Origin: DATFVA01 sp963711455 | GTDB taxonomy: Bacteria > Bacteroidota > Ignavibacteria > Ignavibacteriales > Ignavibacteriaceae | Direction: 5' to 3' | DNA: 64,000 nucleotides | NCBI GenBank assembly: GCA_963711455.1 | Contig: CAVQEH010000010.1 | Location: 62,001-126,000 of the forward strand | Shown: in pieces, positions 26,213 to 35,552 of the stretch | Numbering within the stretch: the stretch's first letter is position 1 | How the letters are laid out: the number at the start of each line of letters is the position of its first letter | Program-made: the position numbers and the translations under genes | The notes under the pieces: generated by a model | Database searches by the model: none | What the model was told of the DNA's origin: nothing | What the model saw: the letters and a program-made list of their open reading frames with translations, nothing else

Positions 26213-28006
26213 ATGATTAACATCAGAAATTTTTGTATTGTTGCGCATATAGACCATGGAAAGTCTACAATTGCAGATTGCATTCTGGAAAAAACAGGAG
26301 CTGTAACTGAGCGGGAAGCCAAGGCACAGGTTCTTGATGATCTTGATCTTGAAAGAGAAAGGGGGATTACAATTAAATCGCATGCTATCCAGATGCATTT
26401 CAAGTCGAAGGACAAAAATGATTACATTTTTAATCTTATTGATACCCCGGGGCATGTTGACTTTTCTTATGAAGTTTCCAGATCTCTTGCCGCCTGTGAA
26501 GGCGCTGTGCTCGTAGTTGATGCAGCCCAGGGAGTTGAGGCTCAGACTATCAGCAATCTTTATCTAGCTGTTGAAGCCGGGCTTGAAATCATTCCTGTAA
26601 TAAACAAAATTGATTTACCAAGTGCGGAGATTGATAAAGTAAAAAACCAGATAATCGATTTGATCGGATGTGAAGAGGATGAAATTTTACTGGTTAGCGC
26701 TAAAACAAAAGTCGGTATTGAAGAACTGCTTGAACGGATAGTTGTAAAAGTTCCACCTCCCAAAGGTGATCCTGAGCTGCCATTACAGGCTTTAATATTT
26801 GATTCAATTTTTGATGCTTACAGGGGTGCAATTGCTTATATAAGAATTTTTAACGGAAAAGTTAAAACCAATGATAAATTAAAATTTTTTGCGGCAAAGA
26901 AAGAAATGGAAGCTGAGGAAATCGGGATACTTGGCCTGCGTAAAGTTAAAGTTGATGTGCTTGAAGCAGGAAATGTAGGCTATCTTATTGCCGGGGTGAA
27001 AGATGTCCACGATACGAAAGTTGGGGATACAATTACGCTTGCAAAAAGCGGTGCGGCAAAACCACTTCCCGGGTATAAGGTTGTTAAACCAATGGTGTAC
27101 AGCGGACTATATCCAACTCTCTCCGATGATTTTGAAGATCTGAGAGATGCACTTGAAAAATTTAAGTTAAATGATTCTGCTCTTGTTTATCAGCCGGAAA
27201 CCTCGGCAGCACTTGGATTCGGATTCCGGTGTGGATTTTTAGGAATGCTTCATATGGAAATTGTTCAGGAACGATTATTGAGAGAATATAATCAGTCTAT
27301 TATTACTACTCTTCCAAATGTGGAATATTTGGTTTTTAATAAGAAGAATGAAGAAATAACAGTAGATAACCCAGCAGAAATGCCGCAAATAGGTGATGTG
27401 GAAAGAATTGAAGAACCTTATATGAAGGCTCAGATTGTTTGCCCAAGTGAGTATGTGGGAAATATTATGAAACTTGCTATGGATAAACGTGGAATTTATA
27501 AGAACACTACTTATATCGATCCTACCAGGGCAGATCTTCAATTTGAATTTCCGCTTTCTGAAATAATTTTTGATTTTTATGACAAATTAAAATCCTCAAC
27601 CAGGGGATATGCCTCGTTCGATTATGAATACATTGACTATCGTGAATCTGACCTGGTAAAGCTTGATATACTTCTTAACAATGAACCGGTCGATGCACTT
27701 TCAATGATTGTTCACAGGGATAAAGCGTATGACTGGGGTAGAAAAGTTTGCAGTAAATTGAAAGAACTTATTCCACGGCAGCTTTTTGAGATTTCAATAC
27801 AGGCGGCAATAGGGACTAAAGTTATCTCCAAATCCGTTGTAAAAGCACTACGGAAAAATGTTCTTGCTAAATGTTATGGTGGAGATATAACAAGGAAAAG
27901 AAAACTACTCGAAAAACAAAAAGAGGGAAAAAGAAGAATGAAGCAGGTTGGAAATGTTGAAATTCCGCAGGAAGCTTTTCTTGCGTTACTACAGATTGAT
28001 GAGTAA
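26213..28006 (+). CDS. lepA: Elongation factor 4 (LepA)
   Basis: This GTPase affects ribosome biogenesis or back-translocation. The 597 residues show G1 AHIDHGKST (11-19), G3 DTPGHVDF, G4 NKIDLP and the LepA C-terminal domain (CTD) with KALRKNVLAKCYGGDITRKRK near the end. The length matches EF4 exactly. lepB follows 8 nt later, the usual lepA-lepB pair. The upstream AT-rich 153 nt are the likely promoter. Confidence 0.97.
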   Translation: MINIRNFCIVAHIDHGKSTIADCILEKTGAVTEREAKAQVLDDLDLERERGITIKSHAIQMHFKSKDKNDYIFNLIDTPGHVDFSYEVSRSLAACEGAVLVVDAAQGVEAQTISNLYLAVEAGLEIIPVINKIDLPSAEIDKVKNQIIDLIGCEEDEILLVSAKTKVGIEELLERIVVKVPPPKGDPELPLQALIFDSIFDAYRGAIAYIRIFNGKVKTNDKLKFFAAKKEMEAEEIGILGLRKVKVDVLEAGNVGYLIAGVKDVHDTKVGDTITLAKSGAAKPLPGYKVVKPMVYSGLYPTLSDDFEDLRDALEKFKLNDSALVYQPETSAALGFGFRCGFLGMLHMEIVQERLLREYNQSIITTLPNVEYLVFNKKNEEITVDNPAEMPQIGDVERIEEPYMKAQIVCPSEYVGNIMKLAMDKRGIYKNTTYIDPTRADLQFEFPLSEIIFDFYDKLKSSTRGYASFDYEYIDYRESDLVKLDILLNNEPVDALSMIVHRDKAYDWGRKVCSKLKELIPRQLFEISIQAAIGTKVISKSVVKALRKNVLAKCYGGDITRKRKLLEKQKEGKRRMKQVGNVEIPQEAFLALLQIDE

Positions 28007-28014
28007 GGTGCAAT

Positions 28015-28938
28015 TTGTTCAACCCTACTCAAAATACAGTTTATACCGAAAACCCATCTCCTGTTCTTAAATCAAAGAAGAAAAGGACTAAGTTCGGTAA
28101 CTTTATCAGGATTATTTTTTTAATCCTTGTCCTTGCAATAATTGTTAAATCGTTTTTTCTTGAAGCATTCAGAATTCCCACCGGATCAATGGAAAATACT
28201 CTTCTTGTAGGGGATAATATTCTGGTAAATAAAATTGCTTATGATTTTCATACACCAAGATTTATTCCTTTCACAACTGTATCTATTCCTTCCGTTGATA
28301 TTTTTTCAATCTCAACACCAGACATTGGGGACGTTATAGTATTTAAATTCCCTTATGGATCGGAGTTGTCTGATGAAAACAGCATAAACCTTGTAAAAAG
28401 AGTTGTTGGATTACCCGGGGACAAAATTCAAATAATTAAGCAGGAAGTTTATGTAAATGGATTGCAGATTGGTTTTCCAATAAGTGCTAAGTTAAACAAG
28501 GAAAATCAAATGCCAATTGGTAGTCCTGAAAAAGGAATATTTCCATCCGATAGTAACTGGAATAAAGATAATTATGGTCCGGTTACAGTTCCTAAAAAAG
28601 GTGATTTGATAGAGCTGACTCCTCAAAATGCTGCACTCTGGAAAACCATAATCGATAGGGAACTCGGTAAGAATACTTTAAGTGTGGAAGGCACTGTTAT
28701 TACTATTGAAGGAAAACCGGTTCATGGTTATACTCTTACAAAAAATTATTATTTTGTTTTGGGTGATAACCGTGAAAATAGTATGGACAGCAGGTATTGG
28801 GGTTTTGTACCTGAAGATATGATTATCGGTAAAGCATTTATGATTTATTGGTCGTGGGATCCATATATCCAGAGCAGAAAATTTTATAATTTAATTGAAC
28901 CAATCCGGTTTGACAGGTTGTTTAAGAGTATTAAATGA
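28015..28938 (+). CDS. lepB: Signal peptidase I
   Basis: Leader peptidase removes signal peptides from exported proteins at the outer face of the inner membrane. The 307 residues have one N-terminal transmembrane helix (FIRIIFLILVLAIIVKSFFL, about 30-49). The catalytic Ser58 lies in FRIPTGSMENTLL and the general base Lys128 in LVKRVVGLPGD; GDNRENSMDSRYWGFV is the C-terminal signature. The protein is somewhat long for SPase I because of insertions after residue 80 and around 150-210, common in Bacteroidota. The start is TTG, 8 nt after lepA, and it overlaps the subtilase by 4 nt. Confidence 0.96.
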   Translation: MFNPTQNTVYTENPSPVLKSKKKRTKFGNFIRIIFLILVLAIIVKSFFLEAFRIPTGSMENTLLVGDNILVNKIAYDFHTPRFIPFTTVSIPSVDIFSISTPDIGDVIVFKFPYGSELSDENSINLVKRVVGLPGDKIQIIKQEVYVNGLQIGFPISAKLNKENQMPIGSPEKGIFPSDSNWNKDNYGPVTVPKKGDLIELTPQNAALWKTIIDRELGKNTLSVEGTVITIEGKPVHGYTLTKNYYFVLGDNRENSMDSRYWGFVPEDMIIGKAFMIYWSWDPYIQSRKFYNLIEPIRFDRLFKSIK

Positions 28939-30890
28939 AAAGATTACTTATTCTTTTATTTTTAATCCCCGTTTTTTCAGCTTTTTCCCAGCAAAAATAT
29001 TTTATTTATTTCAAAGATAAGGGACCAGCAGCATCACTTCAGAAAAACAACCCGGCTTTTCAGAAAGCCCTGCATATTCTTACTCCCCGTGCTATTTCAC
29101 GAAGAGAGAAGGTTATGAACCCGGATTCGATTATCACATTTGAAGATCTACCTTTGTATGAAGTATATGTTGATCAATTAATAAACCATGGAATTAATAT
29201 TGAAAATAAGTTGAACTGGTTTAATGCCGTCTCAGCGTACTTAAATGAAAATCAAAAACAAGTTTTGCAGTCTTTTGCATTTGTTAAAAAAATTACACCG
29301 GTTAAAATTTTTACTTTCAGGAATGATGAAGTACAGGCCCAAGCCCTTCCTAAAATTGTTGCACCTGATGAATTATCTTACGGTCAATCTTATACTCAGC
29401 TTTCACTCTCAGATATTCCAATTGTTCATTCTAAAGGAATAACAGGTGATGGGGTAATTATAGGAGTACTGGACACAGGATTCAGAACAAGTCATGAAGG
29501 ATTAACAAATGTGAATGTAATTGCTGATTCTGATTTTGTATTTCATGACGGGATTGTTGCTAATCAACCTGAAGATAATCCTGAACAGGATTCGCATGGG
29601 ACTTATGTTTTATCAATTATCGGGGGATACAAAGACAGTACTATTATCGGGGCCGCATATGGAGCATCATTTATACTTTCAAAAACAGAAGATATCAGAA
29701 GTGAGACCCATATTGAAGAGGACAATTATGCTGCCGCACTTGAATGGATGGAAAACTTAGGTGTTGATGTTACCAGCAGTTCTCTCGGTTATAATATATT
29801 TGATACAGGAACATCTTACACTTATGAGGATATGAACGGGAAAACAGCAATCGTAACTATAGCAGCCGAGTTAGCTTTTCAGCGTGGAGTTGTTACTATT
29901 ACTGCTGCAGGAAATGAAGGCAACGATAAATGGCATTATATTATTGCCCCGGCCGATGGTTTTAATACTATGGCTATTGGTGCGGTTGACAAGAATAATG
30001 TACTTGCATCTTTCAGCAGCAGAGGACCAACTTATGACGGCAGAATAAAACCTGATGTAGATGCAATGGGTGTTACTGTCTATGGTGCTTCTACAAGCGG
30101 GACGGATATTTTTGGTTTTGCAAGCGGAACTTCGGCTGCAACACCAATTGCGGGGGGAGTCGCGGCACTATTACTTTCAGTATATCCTCATCTTAATAAT
30201 GTACAAGTGAGAGATATCTTCCACGAAACCTCGGAAAATTCTTCTAACCCGAATAATGATATTGGTTATGGTTTGCTGTCTGCTGCACGAGCAATATCTT
30301 TTCCTAACCTTAAATACTCAAATGGAAAGTTTACTCTTTATAAGGCTTTCATTGATTCATTTTCTGTTTCTGATGTAAAACTTCATTATTCAACAGATAA
30401 TATGAATTACGATACACTGAATATGGATATGGAAGAATCTTACAAATTTTTTAAAGTGCTTCCATCATTTCCCATAAACCGGGTTGTAAATTTTTATTTT
30501 ACTTATAACGATGAATCGGGTAATTCGCACCGGGATCCCGAAATTAATGATTATAAATTTCTATCAGGAGGGCTGGCTGTATCATTAAATCTTGCATTAA
30601 CTGGTATCCCCACTAATTATGTGTTAAGTAATAATTATCCTAATCCTTTCAATTCATTTACGAGAATTGATTATGTTGCTTTAGGAAATTTTCCTGCAGA
30701 AATAATTATTTATGATGCTCTTGGACAAAAAGTAAAATCCCTTTTTAACGGCATCTCAAAAATAGGTGTAAATACAGTTGCCTGGGACGGAACAACCGAC
30801 AAAGGATACAGCGCCGCCAGCGGAATCTATATTTATGTTTTAAAGCTGAATGGCAATTTTTATACAAATAAAATGGTTTATTTGAAATAA
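28935..30890 (+). CDS. Secreted S8 subtilisin-like serine protease with T9SS sorting domain
   Basis: The 651-residue protein starts with a signal peptide (MKRLLILLFLIPVFSAFSQQ). The subtilase triad is Asp180 (IIGVLDTGF), His221 (DSHGTYV) and Ser400 (ASGTSAATP), with oxyanion Asn in AAGNEGN; all look intact. The C-terminus has NYPNPFNSFTRIDY, then YDALGQKVKSLFNG and GIYIYVLKLNG, a type A sorting domain, so it should be exported by the T9SS and become surface-attached or released. It overlaps lepB by 4 nt, a coupling of protease cargo and signal peptidase that may be chance. Confidence 0.93.
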   Translation: MKRLLILLFLIPVFSAFSQQKYFIYFKDKGPAASLQKNNPAFQKALHILTPRAISRREKVMNPDSIITFEDLPLYEVYVDQLINHGINIENKLNWFNAVSAYLNENQKQVLQSFAFVKKITPVKIFTFRNDEVQAQALPKIVAPDELSYGQSYTQLSLSDIPIVHSKGITGDGVIIGVLDTGFRTSHEGLTNVNVIADSDFVFHDGIVANQPEDNPEQDSHGTYVLSIIGGYKDSTIIGAAYGASFILSKTEDIRSETHIEEDNYAAALEWMENLGVDVTSSSLGYNIFDTGTSYTYEDMNGKTAIVTIAAELAFQRGVVTITAAGNEGNDKWHYIIAPADGFNTMAIGAVDKNNVLASFSSRGPTYDGRIKPDVDAMGVTVYGASTSGTDIFGFASGTSAATPIAGGVAALLLSVYPHLNNVQVRDIFHETSENSSNPNNDIGYGLLSAARAISFPNLKYSNGKFTLYKAFIDSFSVSDVKLHYSTDNMNYDTLNMDMEESYKFFKVLPSFPINRVVNFYFTYNDESGNSHRDPEINDYKFLSGGLAVSLNLALTGIPTNYVLSNNYPNPFNSFTRIDYVALGNFPAEIIIYDALGQKVKSLFNGISKIGVNTVAWDGTTDKGYSAASGIYIYVLKLNGNFYTNKMVYLK

Positions 30891-31058
30891 ATATCAATAC
30901 TATTAAATAAACCTTCATTTCGATAAATAGTATCATTTGCTGTTTTTCTCTTCTTCATTTTATTATATTTCAATCCCTTTTCCGGATTAAATGCCTCAGA
31001 ATTTTTTTGTGTTTTTATAATTAAATTTGAATATATAAATTCATAATCAGGAACCAAT

Positions 31059-31700
31059 ATGAGCGATATATTAAATCCATCGCAAGCAAAATATTTAAAT
31101 TCATTTAAGAGAACAGATGATCCATTAATTCTTGAGATGGAAGAGTATGCTAAGGAGCATAAAGTACCTATTTTATCCTGGCAATCTGCAGATTTACTTG
31201 AGATATTAATTAAAATGTTGAAACCAAAGCGGGTTCTTGAAATAGGAACTGCTATTGCATATTCATCAATCAGGATTGCAAGGAACCTTAAGAAGAAATC
31301 TGTTCTTCATACAATTGAAAAAAGTGAGGATAATATTACAGTAGCAAGGGAAAATATAAGTAAAGCAGGTATGGCTGATAAAATAGAAATACTCGAAGGC
31401 GATGCATTAAATATTATGCCGAGACTTGATAAAAAATATGATTTCATTTTTCTTGATGCGGATAAAGAAGATTACAGGGGTCTGTTCGATTATTCTCTTA
31501 TCCTGCTTAAGAAAAACGGAGTGATTTTTGTGGATAATCTTTTATGGCATGGTTATGCTGCAGTTAAAAAAGTTCCGGCAAATTACCGTGAATCTGCAAA
31601 ACATATAAAAGAATTTAACGAAGCATTTTTTTCACATAAAAATCTAAAAACAACATTAATTCCTATCGGAGACGGGATCGGGCTGGGAATAAAAATTTAA
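31059..31700 (+). CDS. Class I SAM-dependent O-methyltransferase
   Basis: The 213-residue protein belongs to the catechol-O-methyltransferase-like family (Methyltransf_3). It has the SAM loop VLEIGTAIAYSSIRIA, the acidic end of strand 2 at IEKSEDN, then EGDALNIM, FIFLDADKEDYRGLF and VIFVDNLLWHG with metal-ligand Asp residues. It is preceded by GGAACC before the ATG. A hypothetical gene follows at 5 nt. The methyl acceptor is unknown. Confidence 0.93.
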   Translation: MSDILNPSQAKYLNSFKRTDDPLILEMEEYAKEHKVPILSWQSADLLEILIKMLKPKRVLEIGTAIAYSSIRIARNLKKKSVLHTIEKSEDNITVARENISKAGMADKIEILEGDALNIMPRLDKKYDFIFLDADKEDYRGLFDYSLILLKKNGVIFVDNLLWHGYAAVKKVPANYRESAKHIKEFNEAFFSHKNLKTTLIPIGDGIGLGIKI

Positions 31701-31705
31701 AAATA

Positions 31706-32137
31706 ATGAAGGAAAATAATTCAGCAGGTTTAGTAGAAGAAATCAATAAATTTTCCGGCAATCAATTAAAAAGGAAAGAAGATTTATTAATATTAATAAA
31801 CCTGGGTTATTCAAATAATCAAAAAGAATTAATTGAAGAGCTGAGCTTTACGTCTAAATATGTACAGGGTTTGTTTCGTGTATTGAAAAAAAGTTCTTCA
31901 AACACCGGTGTTCAGAATATAGAGCTCATCAAGAATGATGTTTCAAACAACCTGAATAAAGTAAAAGAAAAAATCCGGCAGCTAATTTCAAACTCAGATG
32001 AAATGACTAAAAACCATTTCAATGAAGTTTATCTTCAACTCTCACAAAACAATTTGTTCAATCTTAACGAGCTGATGAACGACCTTGAATGGACAAAAAA
32101 ATATCTGAATCATCTTAAAAGAGAAAACCGAAACTGA
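31706..32137 (+). CDS. Hypothetical helical protein
   Basis: I do not recognise it. The 143 residues are mostly charged helix without signal peptide or membrane helix: LVEEINKFSGNQLKRKED, LIEELSFTSKYVQGLFRVL and NNLNKVKEKIRQLIS. It is rich in Asn, Lys, Leu and Glu, and probably cytoplasmic and coiled. It starts 5 nt after the methyltransferase and ends 4 nt from the convergent marR stop. Cotranscription with the methyltransferase is likely; function unknown. Confidence 0.65.
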   Translation: MKENNSAGLVEEINKFSGNQLKRKEDLLILINLGYSNNQKELIEELSFTSKYVQGLFRVLKKSSSNTGVQNIELIKNDVSNNLNKVKEKIRQLISNSDEMTKNHFNEVYLQLSQNNLFNLNELMNDLEWTKKYLNHLKRENRN

Positions 32138-32141
32138 TCCT

Positions 32142-32597
32142 CTACTTGGCAATCCATTTCTGCAGTGCGACCAATAAATTTTCCATTGCATTTATCAAAG
32201 GCTTATGCTGCGGCTTGTCGATATCTTCAAGAATTTCCTTGTGAATATTTACATAAGCGTCGTTAAGCTTCTGTACAATAACCTTTCCCCGTTTCGATAA
32301 TTCTACTTTCATATTTCGTCTGTCGCTCGGTTCAATCTGCCGGGTAATATACTCCTTGGTAACAAGTCCGTCAATTATTCTTGTAAGCCTGCTTGGACTC
32401 AGGTTCATTCTTTCAGCAACCTGTTTATTATTCAGGCTGTCCTTTTTGTTGAACAACCTGAGACACCTGAACTCAGATTGAGTTAGACCGTATTTTTCTG
32501 CAAGCCTTGCTTCTTTTTCCTGGCAATTTGCAAGTAATTTGAATGTAAGGTCCGCAAGCCTTGCTGCATTTTCGGTTTCGGTCTTTTTAGTAGCCAT
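32142..32597 (-). CDS. MarR family transcriptional regulator
   Basis: The 151-residue winged-helix protein has the recognition region LNNKQVAERMNLSPSRLTRIIDGLVTKEYI followed by the wing IEPSDRRNMKVELSKRGK, the MarR signature split here into those shorter runs. The N-terminus and C-terminus are helical, as needed for dimerisation. It is expected to repress nearby or own expression and respond to a small ligand. It lies on the minus strand downstream of a YigZ-family gene (67 nt). No obvious palindrome was identified in front of it. Confidence 0.93.
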   Translation of the reverse strand: MATKKTETENAARLADLTFKLLANCQEKEARLAEKYGLTQSEFRCLRLFNKKDSLNNKQVAERMNLSPSRLTRIIDGLVTKEYITRQIEPSDRRNMKVELSKRGKVIVQKLNDAYVNIHKEILEDIDKPQHKPLINAMENLLVALQKWIAK

Positions 32598-32664
32598 AAT
32601 TGTTCCTATAAATTATTCGTAGTGGTCAAATATCGGTTATATTAAAGTATAAGTCAACATAATT

Positions 32665-33294
32665 TTAAAAAGTGTGATAAATTTTTTCCTGTTTAGCATT
32701 TATTTTGATTTTTCCTTTACTTGAATCAATTAATTCTTTTTCGATCCTTTTTAGATTTGTTTGAGGGATAAGACATTCAAAGCGGACATCCTCACCATAG
32801 TGCGTATTTTCAATTATAGCAGAATAATTTGAGATTACCCTGTGAATAAGGCTTACGTAATCGAAATCAGATATTATTGTTATTTTAAAGAAAGGTTTTT
32901 CTTCCTGGTAAACGCAATTTTTTAGCAGTATTTCAGAGCTAAAGTAATAAGCTCTCCCCAGAGGTCCGACTCCAAGTTTTACCCCGCCGAAATAACGGAT
33001 CACAATTATCAATATATCCTTTAATTCAAAGTGATCGATTGCATTGAGAATCCTGATTCCGGCTGTTCCGGTGGGTTCTCCCGCATCTGAATACCTGAAA
33101 GTATCATCTTTCAACCTGTAAGCATAGCAATGATGGGAGGCATCATAATATTTTTTTTTAATTTCATTCAGGAACTTATGAACTTCATCTTCCATTTTTG
33201 CCGGGAAGGCTTTTGCAATAAATTCCGACCCTTTTTCTTTGTAAATGCTTTCAGCAGGTTCTTTTAATGTTTTAATAATTTCTTTTTCGCTCAT
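32665..33294 (-). CDS. YigZ/IMPACT family protein
   Basis: The 209 residues form a UPF0029/IMPACT N-terminal domain (KYYDASHHCYAYRL, YSDAGEPTGTAGIRIL, VIRYFGGVKLGVGPLGRAY) and a DUF1949-like C-terminal domain. The family, as in YigZ, may bind nucleic acids or regulate translation; the bacterial role is unclear. It starts with ATG at 33294, near the edge of an AT-rich 316-nt intergenic space shared with the aquaporin gene. marR lies downstream on the same strand. Confidence 0.92.
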   Translation of the reverse strand: MSEKEIIKTLKEPAESIYKEKGSEFIAKAFPAKMEDEVHKFLNEIKKKYYDASHHCYAYRLKDDTFRYSDAGEPTGTAGIRILNAIDHFELKDILIIVIRYFGGVKLGVGPLGRAYYFSSEILLKNCVYQEEKPFFKITIISDFDYVSLIHRVISNYSAIIENTHYGEDVRFECLIPQTNLKRIEKELIDSSKGKIKINAKQEKIYHTF

Positions 33295-33610
33295 TGCACC
33301 GGTGGTTTATTTTTTTCCTGTAAAATAAATGAATTTATAGAAAAACCGAAAGGGCTTACAATCGTATACAAATTTAAAAAACTGTTTTAAAAATATTTTG
33401 TAAAATAAATTTCAATTTTAATTTTAAGGTTTTGGGCTTTGTATCTAACTCTTAGATTAACAATAAGGCTGTCTTCAAACTCATTCTCACCTTCCATTAA
33501 TTAAAATATTGATTTATAACATAAAGTTACTTACCGGCTTTTAATAGCTTTTGTTTAAATATAAGAACCTGTTAGGGATTATTGCATGAATTAAAAATTT
33601 TCTTTGAACC
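33295..33610. other. Intergenic region between yigZ-like gene and aquaporin gene
   Basis: These 316 nt are AT-rich and contain no open frame of note and no hairpin with a T tract. Divergent genes flank it, so both promoters should lie here. I could not assign promoter boxes with confidence. Confidence 0.5.
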
Positions 33611-34387
33611 ATGAAAGATATAAATAAAATTCCTTGGACATTATTTGCTGCAGAATTTTTAGGTACTGCACTATTAGTTGGAGTCGGCGTTTCTTTTGTT
33701 ATTCTTGATTTCGGAAAAGGCAGTCCTGTAATACAATTCATTCCCAGCCAAGGTCTACGGCGTGCTATCACTGGATTTTTGTTTGGTTCAACCGGTGCTC
33801 TTATTGCCGTTTCCTGGATAGGAAAAGAGAGTGGTGCTCATATAAATCCCGTTGTTACACTTGCATTTTGGGTCCGAAGAAAGATTGGTTCTGTTCATGC
33901 AGCCGGTTATATTTTTTTTCAATTGATCGGCGGTATTGCCGGTGCATTGCCCCTGCTTCTGTGGGGACAAACAGGAAGTTCTATAAGTTTCGGCGGCACT
34001 TACCCGGGGCAAAATTACTCAGCCTGGACCGCTTTAATTGGAGAAACAGTTACTACTTTTGCTCTTGTGTTCCTCCTTTTCATATTTATTGGTCATCAGA
34101 AATTAAAGCAATTTACTCCTTTGTTATTTCCGTTGCTTTATGCGATAATGGTATTTGCAGAAGCGCCGGTATCCGGTACGAGCACCAATCCTGCTCGCAG
34201 CCTGGGACCGTCAATTATATCGGGTAACTGGGCAGCCTGGTGGGTTTATTGGATTGGTCCGGTTGCAGGAGCATTAATCGCAACAGCAGTTCACAGGTTA
34301 AGTTTGTTTAAAAAGTTTGAGATTAAGGTTGCCAAGCTTTATCATTTTGAACACGACAGACACGGTGTATTTTCAAAAAGAAACTGA
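33611..34387 (+). CDS. Aquaporin/glycerol facilitator (MIP) family protein
   Basis: The 258-residue protein has six predicted transmembrane helices and two re-entrant half-helices. The first pore motif is altered, HINPVVTLAFW (NPV instead of NPA); the second is normal, GTSTNPARSLGP, with the ar/R-filter Arg. The N-terminus AAEFLGTALLVGVGVSFV is the family start. It should conduct water or small neutral solutes through the inner membrane; an NPV first motif occurs in some bacterial members and may change selectivity. It stands alone; an extension of basic residues ends the protein. Confidence 0.93.
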   Translation: MKDINKIPWTLFAAEFLGTALLVGVGVSFVILDFGKGSPVIQFIPSQGLRRAITGFLFGSTGALIAVSWIGKESGAHINPVVTLAFWVRRKIGSVHAAGYIFFQLIGGIAGALPLLLWGQTGSSISFGGTYPGQNYSAWTALIGETVTTFALVFLLFIFIGHQKLKQFTPLLFPLLYAIMVFAEAPVSGTSTNPARSLGPSIISGNWAAWWVYWIGPVAGALIATAVHRLSLFKKFEIKVAKLYHFEHDRHGVFSKRN

Positions 34388-35333
34388 TAAGACCAATCTC
34401 AAATATGACGATCTCAATTAATTTCCACATAATTCACATCAACATTCCATCTGCACTTCTTCCCAAAATAAGAAGAACTCCTTTTCATTCTTAATTTCAT
34501 TTGAGAAGCTATTATATGGAATCTCTTGCCTCTCTCCCCAATTTCCTGTAATTTTCAACAGACGCTTGAATTCTGGGGCTGTGTTTAAGCTGAGCTTTCG
34601 TGAGGGACCCTTACTACTTCAGGATATTAAAACCATCGAATGAATAATTATAACCGCACCAGTGAGTGATTTGCGGGAGGTGTAATCAATGACAAATAAT
34701 AGCTGCTTCTGAAACAATGAATGGTTTAATTATACTCGGATTTATTTTTTGCTATGGTTTTTTTCACAACCACTAAGGTTTTCAGAAGAAAAATTAAGAA
34801 CTTATTTCAAGAATGAGTGGGGAAAATACTTTATCAGCAGTGGTTCATTTGAAGAAAAACTCAAGCGGTTCAGAAAAGTTCAACTGGTAAATTTCTGGAT
34901 TACATTAACTTTCTGCTTTCCATTCTTATTTTATATGCTATTGCCGGAACAGTTCATTTACTTAATTCTAACATTAATTTCTTTCATTGGAAAAGTTTAC
35001 AATTTTTTCTTTTAATTAAGAGTCACATCCATCAGTCTGTTCTGTGCTGAGGGTTAGCTGCAAAAGGATATACGCAAATTGGTATTAAATCAATATTATT
35101 GTTTATTCAGTTTAAAATTTAAAAGATTAATATGGACAATAAAGAAAAAGATAAATTCGTCATCATTCTTAATTTTATTCGAGAATATATTAAAACTTAT
35201 TAAGCAGCTAAAAATTAAAAGCAATTTCCTTCAACTTTTTATTGATTTTAAATGCTGTTTTGATTTGTACAGAAGATTTTGAAATACTTTAGTTTTCTTC
35301 TTATATTATTTTATCTTTATTAAAGAATTTAGA
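34388..35333. other. Gene-poor stretch with possible gene remnants
   Basis: These 946 nt between the aquaporin and the nucleotidyltransferase pair hold no convincing intact gene. A minus-strand open frame without a start (34512-34610) reads LTKAQLKHSPRIQASVENY, which looks coding-like and may be a relic. A plus-strand frameshifted membrane protein (34717-35015) is listed separately. The rest (35016-35333) is very AT-rich; a 67-codon open frame at 35079-35282 looks like chance. Confidence 0.5.
34717..35015 (+). pseudogene. Possible frameshifted small membrane protein
   Basis: A frame from ATG 34717 reads MNGLIILGFIFCYGFF, a good transmembrane start, then stops after HNH. Another frame, open from 34713, reads LRFSEEKLRTYFKNEWGKYF and VNFWITLTFCFPFLFYMLLP and ends with a second hydrophobic segment at 35015. 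The two join if one base is inserted or lost at the run of Ts near 34759-34764. The joined product would be about 99 residues with two or three helices. I do not recognise a family, and the open frame alone (88 codons from TTG 34749) has no ribosome-binding site, so this may be a relic or a sequence error. Confidence 0.35.
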
Positions 35334-35552
35334 ATGATAAGTAAATATGTAAAAAAATATAAAATTACCGATCCCCGGCAATATAAGGATGAGATTGAAT
35401 ATTGGAAACAAATTTCACCTGATGAAAAACTTAGTATTCTGCAGGAATTAAGGGAGCAATACATTCTGCTTTTCAATAAACAAAAACTATATAATGAAAG
35501 TCGAAAAGGACTTCGAAGAATTTATAAAATTACTCAACTATCACAAAGTTAA
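35334..35552 (+). CDS. Small protein paired with nucleotidyltransferase
   Basis: The 72-residue product has EIEYWKQISPDEKLSILQELREQY followed by a basic tail SRKGLRRIYKI; I split these to show the core ISPDEKLSILQELREQY. From memory, proteins of this size and pattern commonly precede a single-domain nucleotidyltransferase gene in diverse bacteria. No HEPN motif (R-x4-6-H), DNA-binding or membrane segment is visible. Its 3' end overlaps the next gene by 59 nt in another frame; because the basic tail itself fits the pattern, the overlap looks genuine rather than a mis-called stop. An antitoxin-like or adaptor role is possible but unproven. Confidence 0.65.
   Translation: MISKYVKKYKITDPRQYKDEIEYWKQISPDEKLSILQELREQYILLFNKQKLYNESRKGLRRIYKITQLSQS

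Noticed and set aside
35079..35282. A 67-codon frame in the gene-poor stretch
   Set aside because: It is Lys/Leu/Phe-rich because the DNA is very AT-rich; it has no ribosome-binding site and no recognisable motif.
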